Source: Caenorhabditis elegans (taxonomy: Eukaryota; Nematoda; Chromadorea; Rhabditida; Rhabditidae). Taken from it: a DNA stretch of 64,000 bases. Shown here piece by piece: positions 1-11,723 of the stretch (its first letter is position 1; each line of letters starts with the position of its first letter). Both the position numbers and the translations under genes were made by a program. The stretch spans positions 8,618,001-8,682,000 of the forward strand of contig NC_003283.11 of assembly GCF_000002985.6 (NCBI RefSeq), given 5' to 3'. The notes under the pieces were generated by a model. That model was not told the origin of the DNA and made no database searches. It saw only the letters and a list, made by a program, of their open reading frames with translations.

Positions 1-1000
1 ACAACTCAACCCTCCCACCCCATATGGCTCCGCCCTCTTTCTACTCCTTAGCTTCATCGCCTACATCGGCACTTAGTACGTGTCTCCACCACTCTCTCAG
101 ACTGTCCGATTCCAGTTTATCTTTCTCTCGGAGGCTTCTGCTTCTTTTCTTTCTTCATTTTTCCTTAGCCTTCTTAGCCATCTTCGGCAGTTTTCGAAAA
201 CAATCGTGAGGCACCGAAAGAGAGATAATTGTTGCTGTAATCCTACTGCATTTCAATCACATTTAAATTCGTTCACTTTTCATTTTTAGACTTTTTACTT
301 TACTTTTTCCTTGTGTTCTTCTCTTACCCGGATCGTAAAGCTATAATTTCAGGAATATCATGTTTAAATTTGCATACATGCAGAAATACTTTTTCTGAAA
401 TTTCATTAAACAAGCTTACGGAACGTAGATAATGTTCAACCCAATCATACACACAATTGGAAACGAGCAAAAATCAAAAATCTGAATGTTTTTTAAAAAT
501 GATTCCTGAAATGTTTTGAAAAAAAAAATTTGACATCCAATTTTCAACATAAAAGTCTTTCAAGAAGGTACGCAAGCCTGCCTGCCTGCACGCCTTCAAG
601 GCAACCTACGACTGACTTGTGCCTTCTGTACTAGAATACGTTAATTTATTTTCATCTTCCAAAGTTAATTTCTAAAAAAAAAACTAAAAAAATCTGTGGT
701 AAATTTGTAACTGCCCTACCTACCAAGACTTCATTATGTAGCAGTATAAAGTTTAATACTCTTAAAATTTTCTAAATTAAGGTTTCGAAGCTTGTTTTTT
801 GAGAGTTTATGTCTTCTGTTCATTTTTCTTCTCAAACTTCTAACCTTGAGCCTTTTACCTATCGACGCCGTCAATCTCGAACCTCAGAATTGCACCGCTG
901 CAACCAGTGTCTATAAAAGATAACAATCTTGTATGTTGACTGTAACTGACTGTCAACATTGAATACCATAACCAATACCTATCTTACTTTAACATCTTTC
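1..1000. other. Upstream intergenic region
   Basis: No supported gene is seen here. The stretch is pyrimidine rich near the left edge. A short CTGCCTGC-type repeat lies at about 575-600. A GATA-like AAAGATAA site near 916-923 could belong to the promoter of the ground-like gene that follows. Open frames at 24-289 are low-complexity Ser/Phe/Leu and have no splice or homology support. Confidence 0.5.
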
Positions 1001-1011
1001 CATATATAAAG
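1001..1011 (+). promoter_or_regulatory. TATA box of ground-like gene
   Basis: The sequence CATATATAAAG lies about 40 bases before the ATG at 1050. A TATA element this close to the start is common in nematode genes for abundant secreted or cuticle-related proteins. Confidence 0.55.
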
Positions 1012-1049
1012 CACCTCGCATTGTCAACCTCCTTGCAGACTCCTCAGAA

Positions 1050-1673
1050 ATGCGTTCACTCATCGTGCTCGCCGCTTTGGCTGTTACTGTCTGCTTTGCA
1101 CAGGACAATTGCTACATCAATGACAGCGGTAAGCTTTTGGGTGTGAGAACAATTCTATTGCATCTCGTTTTTGAAAGAGAGAGAGAAGAGAAGAAAAACG
1201 TCGAATTACAATTAGCTTGCTATCACATCCAATCTCATTAGGAAATGAGAATCAGGCGCTAGCTAGCGATCAAATAGAAAGGAAAATATAAAATTTTTAT
1301 CCGAAGATGACGCGAAATGAATTGATCGATGTAGTAAGAAAATGTTCACAAAATAATCAGGCTATATAGAGAAAATATAGAAAAATGATACGGGCTTGCA
1401 AAATTAAATATAATTTTGGTTACATAAAAAATAAAGTTTTCAGGTTTCACTTGCTGTAACAAGGAGCTCGAGTCAGCCATGAAAGGAGCCATGGGAGGAG
1501 ATGACTTGCTCGGATCAGCCGATTCCATTCAAAAGGGAGCCGAAGGATCTCTCGGAGGAAAATTCGAGACTGTCGTCGCTCTCGATGACTTTGCCTACAA
1601 ATCTCATTTCAAGGAGGGAAAATCTTGCAAGATCGAGAAGAACGGACAATACGCTCTTGCATGGCAGCCATAA
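1050..1673 (+). CDS. Ground-like domain secreted protein
   Basis: Two exons, 1050-1128 and 1444-1673, are joined at a GCG|gtaagc donor and a tttcag acceptor in phase 1, giving 102 residues. An N-terminal signal peptide of about 18 residues (hydrophobic core LIVLAALAVTVCFA) is followed by CYINDSG. The rest matches the nematode ground-like domain: a CC-NKELE opening, an LGGKFETVV core, a DDFAYKSHF block and a late Cys in KSCKIEKNGQYALA. Ground-like proteins are small secreted hedgehog-related proteins of nematodes, thought to act in the extracellular matrix or epidermis. This member is almost only the domain, without the long Pro-rich linker that many relatives have. The second exon is strongly biased to preferred codons (GGA, GCC, CTC, AAG), which suggests high expression. 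I do not know its grl number. Confidence 0.85.
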
Positions 1674-2023
1674 GCAGTTGGCTTATATCCTTTCGTTTTC
1701 TTTACTGGTTCCAGCGACTTTCATTTTCTGTACATTTCTCATTTTGAAATTCCCCAACTGATGACGATCCCCAACTCCCCCATTCCTTGCTTATCTCATA
1801 TTGCTTTTCAGTTATTTTTCAAGTTCCACACGGCACATTTTTTGTATAAATGAAAATTTTCATTGAAAATATTCGTTTTGCATTCTTCAAGTTTGGAGTG
1901 ATATTTGACAGATTTCGATTAGTTAATTTAGGAAATTGTTTATTTCAATGAATTAACAAATACTTAAAATTACAATTAACTAGCAATATGGCAAATGTAC
2001 AGATATTGAGACACTAAAAATCC

Positions 2024-3296
2024 TTAAGCAGTCTTCTTCTTCTCTTCAGTGGCAGCTGCGGCGGCGGCGGCGGCCTTCTTTCCCTTGTTGGATCCCAAAA
2101 GGTACATGGCTCTTCTGAATGGAGATGGGGCATAAGCTGGAGCATAAGATGGAGCATATGCTGGAGCGTATCCCTGAGCGTATGCTGGAGCGTATCCTTG
2201 AGCATATCCTGGAGCAGCAGCGACTGGAGATCTAAGCACATATGAGTATGGGTTGTAAGCTGGAGCATATCCTGGAGTTCCTTGGTATCCGTATGGGTTG
2301 TAAGCTGGGCATGGTGGTTGAGCACAGGCTGGAGCTGGAGCATAGACTGGCATTGGTCTTGGAGCTGGTTGAGCGTAGACTGGAGTGGCAGCTGGAGCTG
2401 GGCATGGTGGGACAGCGCAGTATGTTGGTTGGTAGACTGGAGTTGGGACTGGAACTGGGACTGGAACACGGATTGGGACTGGAACTTGAACTGGGACTGG
2501 TACTGGAACATGTTGGATCACTGGTTGAGGGGCAACTGGAGCTGGGCATGGTGGAGCGGCACAGGCATATGGCTCATAGACTGGAGTCGGTGGTGGGCAT
2601 GGTGGGGCAGCGCATGCATATGGCTCGTAAACTGGAGCTGGAGCTGGGACTGGAGCAACTGGCTCAGGAATGTATGGAAGTGGGCATGGTGGAGTAGCAC
2701 ATGGATATGGATTGTATGCTGGAGCTGGTGCTGGTGGAGCAACTGGCATCGGCTCAACAACAATGCATGGAGGATTGGCGCATGGGTATGGGTTGTAAGC
2801 TGGAGCTGGTGCAGGCATTGGTGGGGGTGGAAGTGGAGCATATTGAGGTGGACACGGAGGAGTAGCACACACTGGCATGGGCTCTGGACATGGTGGAGTA
2901 GCACAGTTTAGCTGTAATTCGAAAGTGTAAGTCAAGATTATTAACACTATTTTGCACAGATTGTCTGAAGTAATAATATTCTGTTAGATGTAGAATCGGA
3001 ATTTCTATTAATTTCGAAAATATGTTAGTACTATGTTTCTTGAGCTCTTTTTTGTAAAATGTTGCGGAGGATCATGAAAAAAGATGGAACTTACAGATAA
3101 GACTTGAGCTTGCGAAGCCGATGCGATGACCCTGCAAAATTATTTGGTTTTTTATTTGTTTTTCCAGTGTTCAATGATCTGGAAATCGTATAGACTAGTA
3201 TAATAGTAGTACGAAAATGACCAGTGGTCAAGTCAATTTTAGATATTAGTCAATGATATGGTTGACTCACAGAAGTAGTCCGATGGCTGAATGCAT
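2024..3296 (-). CDS. Secreted proline-rich CAxPPC repeat protein
   Basis: Three exons on the minus strand (3271-3296, 3095-3131, 2024-2911) join in phase to give 316 residues. The start MHSAIGLLLVIASASQAQ is a clear signal peptide split over two tiny exons. The mature protein contains eight copies of a CAxPPC motif (x is T, N, A, V or Q) separated by Pro/Ala/Tyr/Val stretches. These include PAPAYNPYPC units, a VPVPVPV tract, and a tail of APAYAQGY-like repeats followed by poly-Ala and a basic end (KKKTA). The pattern suggests an extracellular matrix or cuticle protein that cross-links through Cys and Tyr, which is inference. The repeated codons make both strands open, so the long antisense frames are shadows. 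I cannot assign a named family. Confidence 0.85.
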
Positions 3297-3367
3297 GATT
3301 GGCTGAATAAAGGAAAGAAAAGGAGAAAAGACGAAGAAGCCGATGAATTAGTGCCACCGTTCGGCTG

Positions 3368-3377
3368 CTTTTATACC
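3368..3377 (-). promoter_or_regulatory. TATA box of proline-rich gene
   Basis: Read on the minus strand the sequence is GGTATAAAAG, a strong TATA box about 75 bases before the ATG at 3296. It supports that start and minus-strand transcription. Confidence 0.6.
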
Positions 3378-4790
3378 ATTTTCATCGAATTGGCACCTTT
3401 CTTTCCGTATCGCAACTTTTTGCAATCATTAGGCCGGTGAGCAAACAAATACACTGACGTTTCATGCAGAATGGGGAAAAGTGGGAGGGAAGGCATGGTT
3501 GACAGGTTCATCGACGACCGGATTACCTTTTTATTCATATATGAATCCATTTTGACAGTTCTAGAACTTTGTTAAACTTTTAACATTCATCGGAAAGAAG
3601 ATGATTTGATTTAGTTAAGCGACGTTTTTGTGAAAAGTTCGAAAGTGCGGATTTCCGGAAGTAATTGAAATTGAAGACTCGGTACACATGTTCTCACATG
3701 TTTGTATTTTAGTGTTTGTTGTTTACACAAAGTTTGATCTTAGAAAAAATCTTGATTTGGAGAACTTGGAAAACAAAAAGAAACAAGACGCGTCGATATG
3801 ATCGTCATTGGGATCCATCGATGTTTGCAAGATTTATTGAAATAATAAAATCATCTTCAACACAAACAGGACCACCAAAAAACCTCTTGTACATTTTGTA
3901 AAACTACTAAAAGTATGATAGAATAAGCCGTCAATCGAAAAATTCTAAAATAATTTTTGAGTAATATTTCTGTAGGTTATAAAACTTCCTCGAATTGAAG
4001 TGTTATATAAATATTTGTACCTAAAAATTTTGACACAGCGGTTTCAAAAGTGTTTGGTTTTTGATGGTAATGTATTTTTATGGCAGTATACTGCAGTATC
4101 TATTTATCTTGAAATCTCAGTCCAACACCTCAATTGAGCATTGTATGCAGAACGGAAATACGGTACATGTTTTTAATGTAAAATATTGTTTTACAAAAAC
4201 CATTAGTTTTCAAGTTAAAGACCAAACAATTGTCATTCCGGAAAGTGTGAATAATAACTCAAAAAATACCAGGAAATCCACATACAGTTGAAAGAACGAA
4301 GATTGCTGAAAGAAATTCAAAAAGATTGAACATTATTGTCGAAAAAAAAAATGTTTTTTTGTTCATTTTGTGTTACACTTATGTATTTGGAATTTTTGAA
4401 CCCAGAATGGTAAATTATCTTAAGAAAACTACAGTCTATTTTTTATTTCCCAATTCATTTTTCGATTCTTGCTTCGTTTTCGTTCACAAAAACGTCAACC
4501 ACTTCAATTCCGGAAAGTGTGAAGTGTGTATTCTCTTTCTACAACTGTTCTCATTTCTTTTTATTATACTTTTGCTCTTTTCTAGAATTAAGCTGCGTTC
4601 TGGATTTATTTGAAAGAAATGCCATAAAAGGAGTCGAATAAACATTAGGACGTGACAAAAAAAGTAACCAAAAACTCATTATATAGAAATTAAAGTGTAT
4701 GACATTTTCCACGGAAAGTTGATTCATACTAAAACAATTCATTTAAAATCCAGTATTCAATAGGTTTTCGGCAAAGAATTAATAAGAAAT
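3378..4790. other. Intergenic region with a short direct repeat
   Basis: No supported gene is seen. The region carries AT-rich sequence and two copies of ATTCCGGAAAGTGTGAA, near 4235 and 4507. Frames at 4061-4613 lack splice sites, signal peptides with follow-on domains, or codon bias. Confidence 0.4.
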
Positions 4791-5492
4791 ATGCATGATG
4801 CGATTTATTTAATCTTCATTCAGGTAATCCACAAAAGTTCATTCTTTCAGATTTTTAATCGCTTATTTTTCAGAACTTTGTTCTTGGTTTATTTATAACT
4901 GGTTCAATGCTGGTTCAGTGTGCAGGTGGGAAGAAAAAGAAAGGAAATCGTAGAATGGACGACGATGATGCTGATGAAAAGGTAAATGCATTACTAGTTC
5001 AAAACATCAAAGGGAGGTTTCTAGAATGTTTTTGACTTCTGTAATTTTACAGATTTCGAAAACTTGAGTAATTTACAAAAGATAACCTTAAGATTCTGAA
5101 CATGAAAAACGTTTTTATAAGATAATTTGCACATTTGACTAACAAAAGGGCGCAAGAAGGACTGTAAAAGTTATAAGATGGAATTTTATTGTTTCAGAAA
5201 AACGTTTTAAAATAGGAACAGAAGATACCCTGTTTTTCCTATAAGTATTGTATGCAATATTATTTTTCGATTGTTAATTTTGAGTGAAAGTAATACAATA
5301 TATATCAAATAAAGTCACTAAAACACTTTTCTAACTCATTTTTTTCAGATTACTCCAGACTCAAGAAAACCTGTAACGTTGGACAAGAAAACCTGTAACG
5401 TTGATGATGAAGGTTATATTGTGAACGAAAAAGACAATGATAGTCTTCGAACTCTTCGATATCTCGACCACTTCAAACCACCACAAACCTGA
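4791..5492 (+). CDS. Small secreted or membrane protein, unknown
   Basis: Three exons (4791-4823, 4874-4981, 5349-5492) with good gt/ttttcag boundaries, all phase 0, encode 94 residues. An N-terminal hydrophobic segment of about 25 residues (IYLIFIQNFVLGLFITGSML) is either a signal peptide or a single membrane anchor. It is followed by a basic cluster GGKKKKGNRR, an acidic run MDDDDADEK and a hydrophilic tail ending DHFKPPQT. The ATG at 4791 was chosen because the two overlapping ATGs at 4795 and 4798 do not stay open. A candidate AATAAA lies at 5542-5547. The third exon contains a 20-bp tandem duplication read in two frames. No family is recognised. The exon structure and poly(A) signal are the main support. 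Confidence 0.65.
5362..5403 (+). repeat. Tandem 20-bp duplication inside coding exon
   Basis: The 20-base unit CAAGAAAACCTGTAACGTTG occurs at 5362-5381 and again at 5384-5403, offset 22 bases. Because 22 is not a multiple of three, the copies are read as RKPVTL and KKTCNV. Confidence 0.9.
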
Positions 5493-6220
5493 ATTTACCG
5501 TGAATATTTTAATGAGATAAAGATATAGCCTTTAAAACTCGAATAAAGTATTTTCTGGATTCTTAAAAAATACGTGATGTTTGGTAATTTTATAAGATTT
5601 CAGAAAAAAAATGCTGAATTTTTTGTTGCCAGGAAAAATTTCTGCAACGTTATAAAAAGTATTTTTTACTGACTATGAGTAAACTGAACACAACAATTGA
5701 AGCTTAAAAGAACTGGTGTTCTTCGATTTTCAAAGTTCCTGTTATCCAGTTCGTCCAAAATGCTGATCTATCTTCTTCCTTGTCAATCACCATCCTTCCG
5801 TTCTGCTCTTTGATGCCTCAGAAGTTCTAAATTCGAGTCAACGAAAACTCAATCGACTGCCGCCATCCACAGTTATCGGCATAATAATCGAAATGTGCTC
5901 TCGTATTCGGAGACATCTGTGTCTGGGTTCTCAAAATAAATAGAATAAAAATAAGATCAGGGTTTTGGTCCTTTTCACTCTCCACCACTCCGTCAGTCTC
6001 GAGTTCTTTTCTGTTAGAGGAAAGAGTCTGTCTCCGCCTTCTTTTTTCTTTTTCTTTTTTTTTCTGAGGCGAGAAGCAAGGAGGCAAGAAGGGAATATTT
6101 TGAGTGGTGGAGAGTGTGCCTCTATGTGTGTTAGTGTTTTTTCCGCCCTCGGTCAGTAGTCACCCTCCATCACCATCAAACTTTTACTTTTATTTTTTGT
6201 TTTCTTTTCTTGAATATTTG
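5493..6220. other. Intergenic 3' and upstream region
   Basis: The region holds the poly(A) signal of the 94-residue gene at 5542 and, before the next ATG, a long pyrimidine tract (about 6035-6065). No additional gene is supported. Confidence 0.45.
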
Positions 6221-8830
6221 ATGCTTGTTCGAGTGATTATTTTACTCGGCACAATTGCTTGGGATTCAGTTTACTCAGGTGAGTTTTCAAGTTTTGAAAA
6301 CCAGATACGGTAGTAAACCTTAAAATATGTCCATATATAGGTGTTTTCACATTTAGGAATTTAAAATCGTAAGATTTCAAAATGATAATGTCTAATTTCA
6401 CAGTTAAGGTACAACATAGCCATTCAAAATTTCAACGAAAATTCATACCTAAGAGTTGATAAACCATTAAAAAACTATAGAGAACTTCAAAAGTTTTCAA
6501 TGTTCTCTCTCATTTTCATGTTTATTAAAAACGTATACTTCGGACATTATTTGCATTGAGACTGCATTTTCAAGATCAAATGCTGAAGTGCGTTTCCTTG
6601 GAAACATCCTAAAGAGAAAATAGTGTTATTTTAATTAATAAAAAAACGATGATTTATTCTGGTATTGGAATCAAAGAAAATGAAAAACTATTTTCCAATG
6701 ATAAACATTGTTTTACAATATTCATAGAAATGCTCCAAAAATAGACTCTACTTGTATCAAACAATTCAAAGAAATCTAGACTTTCTCTTTAATTGAAAGT
6801 TCATTAGTTTCCAACACTCTAGGGACTCCCATCATCATTCTATACTTCCTTTTGGTCACTCACTCAATTTTTAAAATTTTCCAGCCCAATGCTACAGCTG
6901 CTCGTCGCCTCAATTGCACCTCAAATGGGTAAGCGGGGTGTAACGTTATCATGTGCATTAGCCGGGTGACTTTTGGCTCGTTTGGTTGAGGGGCTCCACC
7001 ACCAAAAAGGCTGAAGCATATCCGTTTTCAAATGGAAGCCATTCGATGTCGTGCCTAATTATGTTTTGTTTACAGCCAAAAGATGAGAACACCAATCGTT
7101 TACTCTACTTACAAGAATTCCCATGGTTTGCAAATGAGAGTTGTGAGACGGTGAGAGTTGATTTTGATTATTACTATACAAATACAACATAGACAAAACA
7201 AGTATAACTACTCAAAAACTATTATCGAGAGAAGATACCTTATCAAAACAAAACAGATTTTTTTGTTCTACTTGTTTGGTTCTGAAAAACATTTTAAAAC
7301 ATTAACAAAACAATAAAAAATTAAAGATAAAAAAGTTAACACATTCTATAGCTCTTGAACACTGATATTTATATATGCTTCATAAACGGTGAAAAGGCAG
7401 AACACTTTTGAGCACCATGCATTCTCAATGTCCTTGTCCTTTTTTATCGGATATTTTCAGTTCTCATAAACTTTCTCTGCTGCTTCCAAATGCGAAAACA
7501 TCATAAATATTTACAAAAATAGGTAATTATAAAATTCTTGGAAAACCTCTGTTTCATTTCAATTCACAACTTTTCTGTCAGCTCTATTCATAATTAAAAC
7601 GAATGACTCATTATAATTAGCTTGTAAAATTTCAGAAGTAGAGAAATTGAAGTGATGTTTTTATAAAATAGTAATTTTCAAACATCGATGAAAACCGAAA
7701 AATATTAATGCATCAAGAAGCACGAAAAAGTTTCAGGAAAAAGTAAGAATTTGATTCGATTTGAGAAAAAAGAGATAAAGAGAGAGAGAGAGAAAATATT
7801 AAATAAAGAAGTTTTCTCTTTTGATTTGACTACTAAAAGTTCGTTTCTATCAGAATGTGTAAAACACAACACTTCGTGGTCTTGTGGGACTTTAATATGA
7901 TATTATGAACTTTTCAATTGCGGTATAAGTTATTTAAAAGAACTCAAGATATGAAAATGCAAAAATTTAGAGTGACAGAATTTCACTTTAAACCCCTCAA
8001 ATTAAAAAAATTCAGATTGAATTTTTGCACTTCATATTTGCAAGGTTGTAGATTCGCTTGAAAATTTATTTCTCAGAAAACTAATGATTTTAAAACTTTT
8101 GTGGTAAACTTTATCTCTTTCCAACTATCAATGTTTTGACATTGAACAGAAATTTTGTCTGAAAATTGACAAAAAAAATCCTTTTCGTATAATTTTAATT
8201 TTTGACTAATTTTGAGTATATTCTGACAAAATTCCAAATGTTTAACATTTGGCAAAAATAAAAAAAAAAGATTTTTGAAAACTTTTTTTTATTCAACTTG
8301 AACCTTTCTTTGTTAAAACTTCAACTAAATCCTGAAACATTTCTTATTTTCAATCATTATATTCAGGTACGTGATCTGATGCCTGTTGTAGATTGTGAAG
8401 ACAGTGTTTGCATCAAGGCTGTTATTAAACAACCACCTGCCGAAAGATCAATTTGTGGTCAGTTTTGTTGTTATTTTTCTCTTGGTGTTAAAATTTCTCT
8501 ATTTACATACATTTTCCTGTTTTTATTTGAGTTCTTCTCAAACTGACACCTAGTAAAAAAGGGGTTTCCCTCTCTCCACGTAATCTCCCATCCGTCAATC
8601 ATTTTGCAGAGACGGGCGGTGCAATTGTGCGAGACTGCTGGAGTCGTGTCTTCTCCAACGCCGTCAAGAATCCACGAGCTCGTCGTGACGTCGTTCGACT
8701 TGCCCAGACATCTGACAGTGAGGAGACAATCGGAATCATTTACACCTGCGAAGGGTTTTTGTGTAATTCATCTGCAGTCTCCTCAATAACCCTAATATTC
8801 TTCCCTTTACTTCTAATTCGGCGAAACTGA
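6221..8830 (+). CDS. Ly-6/uPAR-like GPI-type surface protein
   Basis: Five exons (6221-6278, 6885-6928, 7076-7150, 8367-8457, 8610-8830) join without phase conflict to give 162 residues. The start MLVRVIILLGTIAWDSVYS is a signal peptide, and the mature protein begins AQCYSCSS. The Cys pattern (CYSC, ESC, DCEDSVC, SIC, RDC and a final TCEGFLCN) is that of the three-finger Ly-6/uPAR fold, where a closing C-N pair is diagnostic. The C-terminus is hydrophobic (about ITLIFFPLLLI) followed by RRN, as expected of a GPI-anchor signal. Such proteins in nematodes act at the cell surface, often as modulators of receptors or channels. No specific partner can be read from the sequence. A 1.2 kb intron separates exons 3 and 4 and contains a (GA)n run near 7776-7793. 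Confidence 0.85.
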
Positions 8831-8983
8831 TCGAATTAAGTATAAGTGGTTTCTACTAGTCATGGTTTTTGATCGTTACGGGTTTCATGTTCTAATGATC
8901 TCAAAAATTACTTTTTATTAATTTATGAAAGAACAATATTAAATTAAACAAATAAATGGAAATATTTACAAAATCGTAATAAG

Positions 8984-11068
8984 TTACAACCAATCAACAA
9001 ATTTCTTACAATTTGTCAAGAAATGAGTGCATCGAAGCAAGTTGAAAGTGTCTTTTGGATTTGGGAATGGATTACACACTTTTCGAGCTTCTGGCAGAAC
9101 ATCTTCGCATTTTCGGAGAGATGATTTTGGATTCTTTGGTGACTGAAATACATATTTTAGTGATTTCAATTTACAGTATTCCCTCAATAGTCTCTCACTT
9201 CTACGAGCCAGCAAAATATGGTTTTACAGCTCGGCAAATCTGCCTATTCCGATATGATAACTCAAATTTTTAGAACAAAAATAAATGTAGAAACATAGGA
9301 GAATATGTAATTCGTTTGAAAATCATATTTATTTTTATTGAACTACATGAGAAAACCTTCGAAATGCAATATTTAAAAAATTCTGGTTGAAAGTTGTCAT
9401 TTGACGAAATAATTTTAACAGCAGTTTTTTCAGCAAATGACAAGTTTCAGGAAGTTTTCGAAAACTTTTACAAGTTTTTCAATGAATACAAAAGTTTTTT
9501 TCAAACTAGTCACATAACTATAATAGTAAGTCAAAAAGTTTCTGATTTTTAAACATTGGAGTTATCGCAGCCCACACCTGCTGAAATACTTTGGCACGTA
9601 CCTGTGCAGCAGTTTTCTCAGGCAAACAAAACTGCTCAAATGCGAAACAGAATTGCAAGGCTTTTGGATCGACAAGTTGAGCTTTACAGTGTGTTGGATA
9701 ATATGTGTAGTAGCGAGCACAATATGTCATAACAGGGAGAACACCTGTTGTAGAAGCACATGCTGAGACGTACGTCTTGCAGAATGTTTCCTATAAGAAT
9801 AATAATCAGGTTATTGTGTTATAAATAATTGTAGAGTTTAACCTCTTTCTTATCAATATCTCCATGACATCCTTTCACAAATCGTTCTCTTTCAATGACA
9901 CAGTACTCACTGACAAACACTAACACACCCTTTTCATCCTCAATTTTTACTTCTGGAACTGTTGAATTCTTCGTTTCCTCTGACGAAGAAGCCGGACCAC
10001 TATGCTCGATTACTTGATCTACTACTTTCTGAAATAAAGTTACACGTCATTCTTTACGATCAAACAATGAGAAGAATCAGTAAATTGGTTCAAACTTTTT
10101 TTCCGGTGTCTGATTTAGAACTGGTTTTAATCTTATTATCATCATCATCTCTCTACTTCTCTAAAACTCTCACATCAGTACTGGATCTCTCTGGTTTTGG
10201 AAGTTTCACCAGGCTGCCGAGCTTTTCATGCTCAGTAGAAGCTGTAGAGTTTCCTTCAGATTCTTCGTCAAAGTCAACTGAATCAGTTGAAGATTTTAAC
10301 GGAGTTGTAGTGGTTGGTTCAGCAGTTGTAGAGGTCGTTGTGGATGGTGGAAGTGTTGTCATTGGTGGAAGGATCAGAGGAACAACTGAACTTGCAACTT
10401 GGACCGGTGTTCCCGATGCAGATGCACTTCCACCGCAGAAATCGAGCTCAGGTCGTTTTTCACAGGCTCGCTGAAATTTAATATACTGTTTCCAACTCGC
10501 AAAATAAAATGTTTGGAAAATTTTCAAAATTACATAAACGTATCATCTCGGGATTCGATAATACTATGTATTTATTACCCAGACACAAATATATTTTTTT
10601 TAGACTTTCGAAATACCCGGTCTCGAAACGACAAACTTGTGTTAAAAGCGAAAAGGTACGCGCCTTTAAAGAGTACTGTAATTCCAAAGTTTTCGTTTCT
10701 GCGAAATTTTCTTCGATTTTGCACAGGTTTGTTAAAAATTATATGGTTTATTGAAATTAAAAAAAAGTTTTTGTTGTTAAATATACACAATTACTTAACT
10801 AAAAACTGAAAAATTTGCAGAAACAAAAGTTTGAAATTACAGTACCCTTTTAAAGGCGCGCGCCTTTTTGCATTTGATTAAATTCAACAAAAAAGTGTCG
10901 CTGCGAGACCGTGTGATGCATTTTGGTTCAAAAATCGTATAAATAGCAAATTGGTAATATTTCGATAATGTTTTAGGAGCTCACTTCAATCAGAATACTT
11001 CTGAAACTTAATTGCTCTACGGAGCCAACAATTCCCATCAGGAAAATCGTCCATATTAACGACGTCAT
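8984..11068 (-). CDS. Secreted Cys-rich protein with Ser/Thr linker
   Basis: Five minus-strand exons (10985-11068, 10174-10470, 9843-10028, 9602-9790, 8984-9142), all in phase 0, encode 304 residues. The protein has a signal peptide (MTSLIWTIFLMGIVGSVEQ). A low-complexity linker rich in Thr, Ser and Pro, with several TTT runs, looks mucin-like and is likely O-glycosylated. The C-terminal half carries spaced cysteines (EYC, GCHG, TFCKTYVSAC, MTYCARYY, THCK, FCFAFEQFC, KCEDV, VCNPF, RCTHF, NCKK). The fourth exon ends at CAG|gtacgt. Reading through that site instead hits a stop at 9518, which could be an alternative short end. I do not recognise the domain. It is probably an extracellular disulphide-rich module restricted to nematodes. 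Confidence 0.8.
10619..10910. mobile_element. Inverted-repeat element (MITE-like) in intron 1
   Basis: The two ends are imperfect inverted copies. The left arm starts GGTCTCG at 10619, has CGCCTTTAAAG and GAGTACTGTAATT, and ends near TTTCTGCGAAATTTT. The right arm, reverse complemented from 10910, shows GGTCTCGC, GGCGCGCGCCTTTAAAAG, GTACTGTAATTTCAAA and TTTCTGCAAATTTTT. The whole is about 290 bp. No transposase is present, so it is a non-autonomous element. The TTTAAAG-GTACTGTA core is one I recall as widely dispersed in the C. elegans genome. Confidence 0.8.
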
Positions 11069-11723
11069 CTGAATAAGAATCAATGACAAAAAAGGAAAAC
11101 CGAAATGTATCGTACGATACAAAAGAAGAGAAGAACAAGAATCGAATGACCAATCTTTTTGCATCTTTTAAAGATACACCCATTCGTTGGTGTTTTTTCC
11201 TCGGATCTTCTTGGAAGTGGTTGTTATAATGCAATTTAATTAAAGAATGATAAAAGATAACAATGAATCGATGTGATTATAAAATTTACTCGAATGAGAA
11301 TGCCAAAGTATAATACAGAAATTTGATGAGAAAAATTTGGGTTCGATAGACGAAAAGGCGGGGGGTTTTAGAGGTGTGAGGCGAGTTTACAAAACAAGAA
11401 AAGTATTCAGGAAAAATGTGATAAAAATTGTTTAAATAACGTGAATAACGTATGCACACTCACTATTCAGAATTTCGTGGACTAGCCAGCTATTACGGGA
11501 AAACAGTGGGACGAGAAGATACAGGGAAAATGGGAGAAGCATGTGATAGAACAAGAAGAAAAGTGAGATGGATGGTGATGTACATCTGCATGATAATAAT
11601 ACAAAGATGGAAAAATGAGACAGGAATAGAAAGAAAGAATCAGAAGAAGAGACGAGGTTATTGATCGAACATGAAGATTTTGAGGCTGCTTGGGACATGA
11701 AGATGATCGTTGAATGAATTGAA
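11069..11723. other. Intergenic region between convergent and divergent genes
   Basis: No supported coding sequence is seen. The sequence is purine rich on the plus strand (11500-11660), and the frames there are low complexity. Confidence 0.45.

Noticed and set aside
2242-2911. Long plus-strand frames rich in Trp or Gly/Leu opposite the proline-rich gene
   Set aside because: They are antisense shadows of the Pro/Ala/Tyr codon repeats. The minus strand has the signal peptide, introns and TATA box.
9518-9601. Stop codon at 9518 as the end of the Cys-rich gene
   Set aside because: A strong CAG|gtacgt donor before it joins in phase to a further Cys-rich exon, so the longer form is preferred. 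The short form is kept only as a possible variant.
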